Shown: piece after piece, positions 21,096-30,737 of the stretch
Layout: every line of letters begins with the position of its first letter
Numbering within the stretch: the first letter of the stretch is position 1
Assembly: GCA_005408345.1 (NCBI GenBank)
Contig: SEMN01001346.1
Span: 1 to 64,000, forward strand
Reading direction: 5' to 3'
From: Macquaria australasica
Taxonomy: Eukaryota; Chordata; Actinopteri; Centrarchiformes; Percichthyidae
Length of the DNA stretch: 64,000 nucleotides
Notes under the pieces: model-generated
The model's input: only the letters and a program-made list of their open reading frames with translations
Databases searched by the model: none
What the model was told of the DNA's origin: nothing
Made by a program: the position numbers and the translations under genes

Positions 21096-21330
21096 GATTT
21101 GAACCCACCAGGATCAACTGGGTCCCTTCTTTTGACTTTGCATGTTCTCACCTTGTCCAAACAGCCCATAGGTGTGAATGTGTTTGTTTGTGTGGTATGG
21201 ATTATGTTAAGCCTTGTGATGGACCTTGCGACCCAGGGTATCTCTCTACCTCTCACCTGAGGCATGCTGGGATTGGCTCAAGGACCCGTGATCCTGAGCA
21301 AAGTAAGCTGGTTAAGAAAATAGATTGATA
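21096..21330 (+). repeat. Teleost dispersed repeat (GTGATGGACC...GGGATTGGCTCAAG type)
   Basis: Contains TTGTGATGGACCTTGCGACC, ATGCTGGGATTGGCTC and an AAAATAGATTGATAG tail, in the same order as a very common fish repeat tail ending in GATGGATGG-like sequence. It is diverged. Confidence 0.55.
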
Positions 21331-21544
21331 GAACAGGTGCACGATGAAGCATGTTATTTGACACTTACGTTGCCTGGAGTAAAAGTTATATATGAAGGTA
21401 TGGGAAACACAAGATCTCTTTCAGGCTTATACACAAAGGGAAGGGGAAAAAAGTACATGGTCCTGGGCCATGAGCCTTTTAATTAAAGAAACTATCTTAA
21501 TGAGCGGGTTTTAAGCACTTTGTGCTGTACACTTGAATCTATGG

Positions 21545-22165
21545 TAAGATGATTTTATCACTATTAAATTCCACTCAGCAGCGAATATCACTCTTAATGA
21601 GAACAGTGATGCAGAGACTCGGACTGAAGAGTTGCTCTCAGGTCACGTGTAAGTCTTGTAGTGGAGATTTGAAGTACATCACAGAGGTGACCGTTATCTT
21701 GGACCTCAGTCTGCTTTTGTTTGGTGTCACAAGAGAAAATGTTTGCTCACATTTGTATGTAGAGCCAAATAACCTGAGCATCCTTTAGGCGCCTCGTCTG
21801 AGGAAATCTGGACTTTTCCAAACCCCTGTAGAACCCTGACAGTGGGAGCTGCTGGTGGCAACTTTGGAGAGTATCACCACATCGAATTTCAATGAGCTGC
21901 ACCTCCAGCACTCCTCCGCATCAACAGAGAAAGGATTTGAGAACAGGTTAATGTCCTTCTCAGTGGCAATGAAATCCTTAAAGTGCTGGTTAAATTCCGT
22001 GTTCAGTGATGTGAGCACAGTCACATATTTCCCCACTTTCACAGAAGTTTTGTCAAATGGGAAACTGGAGATGATTTCCTGCAGAGCCGCGCTGATTTCC
22101 CTCTCAAAATCAGTGTGTTTCATTCGCAGCACAAGCCCATCTTTTCCTTGCAAGCTTTTATTCAA
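21545..22165 (-). pseudogene. hAT-type transposase remnant
   Basis: The - strand frame from 22165 reads DFEREISAALQEIISSFP and then INLFSNPFSVDAEE. A +1 or -1 shift then gives VQLIEIRC, LPLSGFYRGL and FPQTRRL. That is the C-terminal order of hAT transposases related to SCAND3/GTF2IRD2-type proteins (LFxxPFxxxxxxxxxxMQLELIDLQ ... FY ... FPxLRR). Frameshifts and the missing N-terminal two-thirds show a dead fragment. Confidence 0.6.
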
Positions 22166-22329
22166 TGTGTTCAGGTGGCCAGTGAGATGAACTAAAAAAA
22201 GCGAGGTCTGCCAATCACTTTGGCTTGGGGGCTCTGGCGCAGACTACTTCCTGATTTGCAGAATATACAATGCAATTTCACGGCCTCTTCTCCAGACTCC
22301 CAAACTTTACTGCACAGAGAGTACATCCC

Positions 22330-22485
22330 ACGTCTCTTATTTGATATTTCCTCGCTCCTTGATCCTCACTTGAACTGGAAGTCGTTCTAGTCCACCATCT
22401 TGAAGGCCATCCCAAAGCTCTTAATTCTGCTCCGAGAAGTGAGGATCGAGGAGCAAGGAGGGATCTCTGAGGAGCCATGAGCGAG
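22330..22485. mobile_element. Palindromic MITE-like element
   Basis: CCTCGCTCCTTGATCCTCAC near 22349 is the inverse complement of GTGAGGATCGAGGAGCAAGG near 22439. The two arms flank about 70 bases, giving a strong hairpin typical of short non-autonomous DNA elements. Confidence 0.65.
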
Positions 22486-22539
22486 GATACACGAGAGCAG
22501 CCTTCACGGAAGACTTTTACCGGCTGACACGCCCCCTTA

Positions 22540-24140
22540 TTGGATATCAGTTATTGATTGGATGCTGCAGGTGATCAGACTAATCTGATACATCACAACA
22601 GTCTCTGGAGTTTCATACTGAAGTGAAGACAGATAACAGATTCAACTCAAGTGTATCACTCCCAAGTTTTATATTTTATCTGCATTCATTTATTTGAATC
22701 TGTTAATTGTAGGTCTGAACAACAAAAGAACCATGAACAACTTTCTTCATTTATTATAAAGATTTTTCTTTTCATTTGCCCCATGAACTTTTATTATGGA
22801 TACATTTAAAGTCAGAGAGAGTAGGAGAGTCTGTCTGTCAGCAAGAAACACTTTGTACATCATTTATTATTATTTCCATTCAGTCACATGAGGCTGATGA
22901 TTCCTGAGCGTCGGGTTTGATAAGAGTTACATTATTTCAATTTTCTGTGAAACATTTAGCGTAACACATAATTTCAAATGTTCAAAAGACACCATACTCT
23001 TATTCTGGGTTGTATAAATCCATAATGAATTCACAATCAGAATATCAATAAACACACATGCAAATAATGAATAAATAATATAAACGCAGGACACAGTACA
23101 CAGTATAAATACAGAGCGCAGGTTGTTCATGTGCAGGTGTTTGTTAAACAGATAACAGCAGGAAACGCTCTGCCAGTGATAACTTGCCTTTATTAGTATT
23201 AGCACAGCGCACACGTGTTCATCAAAAGTCTGATCCAGCTGTGATCAGCTGCCACCGTCATCAGAAACGGACGTCGCTTCACGTGACGCTTCAGAGGAAA
23301 GGATGGCTGTTTTTGAAACCTAACTATACTATCAATTTGTACTGATTTGACCAAAATGTAGCATGTAGTATGCAGTATGCAAACAAAAGCAAAATCTGCA
23401 GTATGCCAGAAATACCTGGATGTCGTACTGATTCGGAAAAAATCTCCAGTATGCATCAGACTAGTCTACGGCTGTTTTCGAAACCGTCTGCAGTATGCAG
23501 TATGTAGTACATACTGCATACTGCGTTCATCTGTAGTATGTAGTATGTAGATTTCCTCGTTTCTTCTCTCCTCGCATGGTTTCTATACGTCTCTTCATGC
23601 ATCCCTGGTTGGTACCCAGGGATGTCTGTCCAGCCCGCTCACCGCTCATTGATGGCATCTGACAAGGACAGTGATAGTGACACCTAGTGTTTACAATAGG
23701 AACTTTAGTCTAAAATAGTCTACAGGCCAAATATAATTTTAATTTTAAATTAACTCGGGCCATATAAATTAAGGTGTTGGCCACACATGGCCCGCGGGCC
23801 ATAGTGTGGACACCCCGACTTTAGTTAATTGGGCATATTGGTGGTTTAAAACTCCGACCTGTTTTACAGAGTTGTCATCAGACTGGGGTTAAAAAGAAAT
23901 TGATTAATCCTGGTTCACTATACAGACAATCTACAGAATTGACGTTAACATTATTCCGTCACATCATGAAATGAAAGAAACACCACAATGATATCAAATT
24001 ATTGAAAATATATATACAAAAGAGATCATAAAGTATAATGCAGCCTCCTCAATAGGTAAAGTCATGAACAATGTTTATAATAAGCGTTTATAATCTTACT
24101 TCTTTAGTTTGACACAATTATGTCCAAAAAATTGTTTCTT
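22540..24140. other. Intergenic with small repeats
   Basis: No gene seen. 23290-23545 is rich in AGTATGCAGTATG/TACATACTGCATACTG repeats with internal inverted symmetry and two CGGCTGTTTTCGAAACC-like motifs. 23785-23815 carries CATGGCCCGCGGGCCATAGT, part of a well-known fish repeat type. Confidence 0.5.
23290..23545. repeat. AGTATGCAGTATG-type inverted repeat element
   Basis: GGCTGTTTTTGAAACC at about 23304 and GGCTGTTTTCGAAACC at about 23470 bound direct copies, with AGTATGCAGTATG/CATACTGCATACTG motifs that are each other's complement. Likely a MITE pair. Confidence 0.5.
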
Positions 24141-24668
24141 TTCAGTGACTAGTTTTGTCTCCTTCAAGAGCACCTTAAAGGAATAGTTTGGGAAATTCAC
24201 GTATTCGCTTTCTTGCTGATAGATGAGAAGGTTGATACCGCTCTCATATCTGTACGGCAAATATGAAGCTACAACCAGCAGCTATTTAACTTAGCTTAGC
24301 ATAAAGACAGGAAACGGGGGAAAACAGGTAACCTTGCTCTGTCGAAAGGTAACAAAATCCACCTACCGACACCTCTAAAGCTCACTAATTAACACGTTAT
24401 ATATTGTTTGTTTAATCTGTACAAAAAACTAAGTGTAAAAAGTGACATTTGTCGTTTTACGGGGGTTTATGTGCCTGACTATTTATTACCTTTGGACAGA
24501 GCCAGGCTAGCTGTTTCCCCCTGCTTTCAGTCTTAATGCTAAGCTAAGCTAACTGGCTGCTGACTCCAGCTGCATATTTACTGTCCACACATGAGTGGCA
24601 TTGATCTAACTCTCCACAATAAAGCAATAAAGTGTGTTTTCCAAAATATATAAACTATTCCTTTAAGG
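24141..24668 (+). mobile_element. Palindromic non-autonomous DNA element, family C
   Basis: Begins AAAGGAATAGTTTGGGAAAT and ends with the complement TATAAACTATTCCTTTAAGG. The internal TTAGCTTAGCATAAAGACAG is mirrored by TTAATGCTAAGCTAAGCTAA. It is a near-complete copy of a palindromic repeat common in teleosts. Its left flank (CAGTGACTAGTTTTGTCTCC...) recurs inverted at 29672-29705 beside a second copy. Confidence 0.8.
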
Positions 24669-27177
24669 TTCCCTGGAATTACTTCATGCGCAACTCGGCC
24701 TCTGCGCTTCATTGCGTTTAGCAGATTTACCTCTTTAAGAAAATGTGTTTACTCCCTGTAGGTTTCATCTTGTCGTTTGAACCTTTGTAGCTGATTAACT
24801 ACACATTTTCATCCTCTTCTCTCCACACACTTAATTACTGTTTATCCTTATCGCTGGCATGTTCCCCCAGGATGATCAGATACACTTAAAATTATTTTAC
24901 CTCATAATGGAAAAAAATAATAATTGTGTACTATGTACACTACATCATAAATACTTTTTCTGATTAAAACCACTAGAGAATTTTGATTGAATTGCTGCAG
25001 CAATCGTGATGGTAGAATAGACATGACTTGTATGTTTGATCAGTCCCACAGACTGTGCTGTGCATGCTTCAGTGACTGGGACAACGTTTCAGTTATTTGT
25101 CCAGCGTGGAATTTTTATATTTTTGATTTCCTGAACCACCAGGGCTGCCCTTCAGCAAGGCTTTTCATGTTTGGTCCCCAGTCTCAGGAGCGTCAGAGCG
25201 GCTATGCTTCACTGACTGACAATCCTGCAGGCGCTGAATATATTCTCGTCACTTCCTATTTACTGCATTCATGCAGGTCTTTGCTTTACTCCCTTATTCC
25301 CTCAGTCATTTAAAAGATATCGTATTGTTGTTTTCCTTGGTTATGTTAGTTGTGTAGTTGTCCGTTCTTCCATTTGTTCTATTTTCCAACACACCCAGCT
25401 GAAACAAAAACACACTTAAACATTTATGATTTTCTACCCGTGATAAGGGCTCCTAGGAGGGTACGGTATGTCAGCTGGTGAGAGACTGAACGGACATACC
25501 CCCATATAGCTACTAAATAGCCCCGAAGCTGTGTTAATTAGCCATTCTGTTTACTTCAGTATTGCCAGCATCCATTCCTTCTCACGAGAGAGACTGCTGA
25601 TTGTATAGAGCAAACATATGCAATTAAAAGGAGTTGTGAAAACTATATTTTTAAAATCCTGACATGGATTCCCTGAGGACAGATTGAAGAGGTTGCAAAG
25701 TTACACCAATGATTTTATTACTTTGAATAAAACAAGAGATGAGATAAAAACACTAATACACTGTTGTATCATGTGTCAGAATGCAGTGCAAACTACATTC
25801 AGAGAGCAGCGTTTTTTTATTAAAGCCATCTAGTACTGGAACTTTGCGTCCCCACGATATCTGTGTAAAGTCTTACACTTCTCCAAGGTGATGAAAATGT
25901 TCCTTGTGTTATTAGAACCCTTATTTAACATGTGGTCATCTCAAATACACATGCACACCTCCAATCGCATCTCCAATCTCTTTGCATATGGATTCCAAGT
26001 TACAGAAAATTAACAACTTCATTTCTGACGCCGTGTCAAACAGCAACTAAACCTGTTTGCAGCCTCATATGAGATGACTGAGTCACGGCTCTGTGACTCA
26101 CAGTCTGGAGGAGTGAGTCTTCTGTGTAAGCAGGGTCTGAAGCGCAGTGATGCTTTCAGCGCAGCATTGTGGTTTTTTTTATATACATTTAAATGAACCC
26201 TCCCCAGTGCATTCCTGAGGAAATTCATTTCCCTATTTAGAAAGGTCAAATAGCATTTCATTAAATTAAATCAGATGTACTGTACGTCTGTAATCTTGTG
26301 TCAGACAATTTGCACCCACCCATGAGAGAGACACATGACTGATCTGTCACCTTTTAATGTTAATACTGACTTCCAGGTAGCATTGCCAGAGCAAAGACAG
26401 CAGGATAGGTGGAGTCACATGATCTCACAGTGTACGACCATTATTGATGGGCTTCAGTTTTGTTAGTGTGTCTCCATTTTGTACCGTTTTAATGGCTGCA
26501 AGAAACACTGCAAATGAGCAGTCCACTACAAGTCCACTACAAAATAATTGAATCTGCCACTGTGCACCTCTCCATTAACTTGGCACAAACAAGCTTCATT
26601 CAGACAGAATAAACCAATATGTTATGTGGGACCTCCATCAGCCAGATCAATATTAGGTGTTTCATCTTATAATAAACTAATTGACTATCTTCATAATGAC
26701 GTGAAGCTGCATTTGATTATCTGGGTTCAGTATAAATACAAACCAGAAACAAGAACAATGATTTAGGTCCAATAAGCCGTAGTTGCCATAATTCCTCTCT
26801 AAATTAACAGCGTCATGGCCTGCACAGTATGAACTAAGAACACCAAACTTCTCTGTATAAATTCTGTTATAATTTCTTATTATGGCCACACAAACATGTC
26901 TCACTGAATGCTGTGTCACTAGATTAAATGAACGCGTGTGAGCTACGCAGCCTCACCACATGTCCATACTTTTATTTAAATATATATTTTTATAATGATT
27001 TATCAAATGACAACATGAAAAGAAGATGACAATATGAAAGGAGTCACTTGTAGTGGTGAACCTACAGAATCCTCTGAATCTGTAGCTCCCCTCGGCTTTA
27101 CTGGGCTTTAAAGTGAGTTTCAGCTCGTTGTTTAGCTGTTCGGCCCACAACTTTACTGTTTTGGTTCACTCATAACA
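24669..27177. other. Intergenic, nothing recognised except a short hairpin
   Basis: AT-rich DNA without credible exons. A GTATGTCAG...CGGACATACCCCCA hairpin-like block at 25465-25508 is shared with 32862-32905. Confidence 0.5.
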
Positions 27178-27375
27178 TTGTTTTCAGCTGCAGCCGGCAG
27201 CTGTTTTCAGTGAAACAGCTCTAAAAACACCAAACAGCAGACAGACACAGTTAGAGACTGGCTGGTGAACATAGTGGAGCATGTAGCAGCTAAAGAGCCA
27301 AATAGTTCCCTCAGGAGTTGATTTAGCTCTGTTTTCAGCTCTCAAAGAGAGTTAGTGCTGGTTTAAAGTATGTTC
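27178..27375 (+). repeat. Interspersed repeat, family B
   Basis: Shares CAGCTGTTTTCAGTGAAACA, CCAAACAGCAGACAGACACA and GTGAACATAGTGGAGCATGT with the copy at 9545. Only about half the length of the element remains. Confidence 0.75.
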
Positions 27376-27824
27376 ACATGTCTTAACACTCAGCATATTA
27401 TACAGACTAAATTTGACTAAATACTATTGAGGTGTACTTACTAACGTATTTTCAGAGCATTCAACAGCATCTCACAGTCTTCATCAGCAGGTAGCGTTTG
27501 CTCAGTTGTCACAGGTCATGAGATACAGCTGAAGGTTTAGGGGAAAAAAGCTTGGAACTGTGGCGATTATTTTGTGAAACGACTATTTATATATAAGAAT
27601 CAACTTTTATCATGTTACACCTCTACACCTAAGTGCAGGGAGCAGCGCCTCCTCCAAATGTGGTGACTGCTAATGACTGCAGCGATAGATACAAATACAC
27701 AAGTAGTGCACACGCAACATCCTACATTCATGTCATTTTGTTATACTGATCTGACTCCTGGTGCAGGAGGTTAAGACATTTGGTGTTTGCAATTTTTTTT
27801 TTTTTTTTTACCTCAGAAAACACT

Positions 27825-28373
27825 GTGGCAACCCAAGGGATTTAGAGGCAAGATTCACAATAAAATAGGAGACTTGGAGACAGTTGACATGAACATAAAG
27901 TGTCCTTTAATAAGGAACTCAGGGGAGACGGGAGGGGGTCAATCTTTAACTCAAGGTCCCTCCCGTCCGGGGTCTTTTTCTCTGTGGCCTTCCTCAGCAT
28001 GGGGTTGTCCTGCCTTCCTGGGGAGCAAAGCAGAGAGAGAGCCATGAGTCCTTGTGTTTACCCTTGTTTTTTTTAGTCCGGTTGGCCTTTTCCTGGTCAA
28101 TATTCTCTCTGCCAGCCTCTCTGTGAAAAGCCTCCGCACTGTGTTCCTCTTCCCTCTTTGTCCAAACTGCCACTCTCATGTTGCCTGGCAGCTTGATGAG
28201 CAGCTGCCTCCCCTGATTGCCTGATGGCTTGCAGGTGGGACCAATTCCACGTGCCCAGAGGCTGCAGTACATGGACAGGCTAAAACACTCCCTCTATCAC
28301 CTCCCCCAACCTAAGCTTGGGGACCCGCATCCTATGCTGGATGAGCTTGGCTGTTTCCCCCGGTTTGCCACAG
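27825..28373 (-). mobile_element. Solo LTR-like element
   Basis: Read on the - strand it starts TGTGGCAAACCGGGGG and ends CTTGGGTTGCCACA, i.e. TG...CA ends with an 8-base inverted terminal repeat (TGTGGCAA/TTGCCACA). About 100 bases before the end lies ATTAAAGGACACTTTATG, a plausible polyadenylation signal region. The length of about 550 bases fits an LTR. Flanks ACAC and GCAC are an imperfect 4-base match, so the target site duplication is not certain. Confidence 0.5.
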
Positions 28374-29212
28374 CACTGACTAAGAGCTTGATGGAAGAAC
28401 AGCAAAGCCTTAACACCAAATACATGACTTCTAAAGACTTCCCTTTCTACTAGCATTTAACCAGCTCTCTAAGGACACCAAATAAATCCACAATGCAGCC
28501 ACATGACTACTCTCTTATGCCCCCCTCTTCTCTTACTGTGAAAACGGGGCTGACTTTGCATTCACATCACAGACTTCATTCTCCCTCTTGCTTAATCAAC
28601 TAGCAGCCAATTAACCTGCAGTATAAATGTAATTGCTAAATGAAACATATTCCTAGCTGTGATGTTATGAAAACTATCCAGAACTATCCGGCTGAAAAAT
28701 CATTAGCCTGGCTCTGACGCATTGTGTTTGGGTGACAGAGTAACACACACTAGTCTAGCACACACTAGTCTAGCACACACTCTTATGTTCCTCTGAATAC
28801 ACCTGTGCTTATTGGACCTTACGTCTCTGGTTTATCTCTGTTCCCCAGTTCATATGTTTAGAGAAAATGCCTGGGAGCTACCAATGAAATCATTATTATT
28901 CCTGCTTGCCCTGTCCTCCTATACATACTGTACAAAGTGCTAGAATTACCTTATGAAATTACAGTGGAAATATTTGCTGTTATCAAAGCAAAGACAACTT
29001 TTCTTGTTGCTTCTTGCTCATTTTTATGTTGTGCAGTGAACCTTGAGATAAATGTAACAGTCGAGTGGGCAATAAATACATATTTAATTCGACTGACAAA
29101 AAGGCGTCTCCTGCCTATGATGTTGGTAACTCTTCAGTGAACCATATCAAGAGCTGTAATTTGATCCAATTTGGTTAAAATTTAGCTTAAAGTAGTTTAA
29201 GTGTTTTATATA
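28374..29212. other. Intergenic, nothing recognised
   Basis: No exons or strong repeats, apart from a three-fold short tandem TAACACACACTAGTCTAG-type repeat at about 28741-28780. Confidence 0.5.
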
Positions 29213-29705
29213 CTCATTTGCTTTCTTGCAGAGACTTCGATGAGAAGATCTTTATACGTATATCTATATCCATACCACGTCTATGCGTTTAGTACAAAGC
29301 TGGTGCCAGGAGGCAATGTGTTTAGCCCGAAGTCGAACCAGGGATATTGCAGATATATGTTCTGTGTCTTAACCATTCGGATACCGGATGACCCACCCTG
29401 GGAAGTCAGTGTGTCCGGCTGTAGGGCACATCACTCCCCATAAAACCACAAATTTCTGTGTATGGCTATACAACGATATACAACACGGTAATTAGTGAAC
29501 TTCAGAGGTGCTGGTCTGTGTCAGGCTAGCTGTTTCCACCTGTTTCCAGTCTTTATGCTAAGCTAAGCTAATCACCTCCTGGCTGCAGCTCCATACTTAA
29601 TAATAATCCATAATTGAATATATATATCGATCTTCTCATCTAACTCTTGGCAAGAAAGCACTATTCCTTTAAGGTGCTCTTGAAGGAGACAAAACTAGTC
29701 ACTGA
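29213..29705 (+). mobile_element. Palindromic element, family C, with an internal insertion
   Basis: The left end (TTTGCTTTCTTGCAGAGACT, GATGAGAAGATC), an internal ACAAAGCTGGTGCCAGGAGG and a right part (TCTTTATGCTAAGCTAAGCT, GATCTTCTCATCTAACTC, CACTATTCCTTTAAGG) belong to the same family as 24141-24668. The middle is interrupted by a tRNA-like block at 29322-29400. The right flank GGTGCTCTTGAAGGAGACAA matches the left flank of the 24141 copy in inverse orientation. Confidence 0.7.
29322..29400 (-). repeat. tRNA-like / SINE-head-like sequence
   Basis: On the - strand: CCGAATGGTTAAGACACAG (A-box-like) followed about 30 bases later by CTGGTTCGACTTCGGGC (B-box-like, one or two mismatches to GGTTCGANTCC). 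The acceptor stem is not convincing, so this is probably a tRNA-derived repeat embedded in the MITE rather than a functional tRNA. Confidence 0.45.
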
Positions 29706-30483
29706 TTAAAATCCCATTGCAGCCAAACTATTTGGGAAGCTGAGATTCACAGTTACACTGGACTATTGTTGTTCACAGGGGAGGGGAGGTTTGGGCTAAT
29801 ATCAAGTGATTTTTTTTAATACACTCTACCGGTTTACAAGCTGTTACAGCATGAGGTGGAATAATTTGTTTACCACAGAGATTACAGTAAATTGGGTAGA
29901 AAATGGACATGATAGTCTCCATGGGAAACAACTGTCTGTGAATATTAATATGCACAACAGAAAACAACTGCAATTTCCTTTTCAATCTCCATATTTTATT
30001 TTTACTTATAAGGCTGTTCCTGAGACTGGATGCCCCTGCATTCACAGCTCCAATTATCAGGTCAAAATCTACGCCACGTAGGACAGAGACAACATTGTAA
30101 TATGGGGTATCAACTATTGTGGAGGGACCTGTATATCAGAGATGCAAAAAGATGAATACTATTTTCCTTATCTTGTAAACAAAAAGTCTGTTGTTTGCCA
30201 AATCATATATAGTTGAAAAATAAAGGGAAAATAAAATAAAACCTGAGCGACTTTGATCATGTGGTGATTGCGGTGTAAAAGATGTGAATCACCACTTTAT
30301 ACAACCCGAGGTAAAAAATAGCTCAAAGATTGAACACTAAATATGACATACATTAAACATGGTCTATAGGAAATTATGAAAATTGATCAGGACTTAACAA
30401 CAGCTCTGTTTCTATGTGAGAAAACGGGACACTTGCTACACATATTCACTCTAAAAGATGGCAGCAATTACCACGTGCATCTG
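29706..30483. other. Intergenic, nothing recognised
   Basis: No credible exon; the two overlapping short ORFs near 29773-30081 on opposite strands lack any family signal. Confidence 0.5.
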
Positions 30484-30737
30484 TGTGACGACCCCTGCTG
30501 TTGTTGATTAGTGCCTCCTGGTGACACCGGTGTTCCCAGCCTATAAAAACTCATGCACACCGTACACTGCTGATTTCACTGACACCTACATGCCACGTCT
30601 TGTTAATGTTCAGTTAAGCATTTTAGTTATTTGTTAAATAAATAACTTTTCTTAAACCGTTAAAATGATGTCTCCCCCATATTTGTCATGGCCCCATGCA
30701 GAGCCAGGTTGTAACAAAGTGAGGGCTCATCCGCGAT
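30484..30737 (+). mobile_element. Retroelement LTR with tRNA-Pro-like primer binding site
   Basis: A 233-base block starts TGTGACGACCCC and ends GGTTGTAACA. Inside are CTATAAAAAC (TATA-like, 30542) and AAATAAATAAC (polyadenylation-like, 30637). Three bases after the end lies TGAGGGCTCATCCGCGAT (30720-30737), three mismatches from the tRNA-Pro primer site TGGGGGCTCGTCCGGGAT used by many retroviruses and some Gypsy elements. No gag or pol frame follows, so only the LTR and a stub of leader remain. Confidence 0.6.

Noticed and set aside
29322..29400. Functional tRNA gene
   Set aside because: A and B boxes are present but there is no convincing acceptor stem or anticodon loop, and it is embedded in a repeat.
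29213..29443. 80-codon ORF starting at 29201
   Set aside because: Runs through a MITE and its tRNA-like insert.
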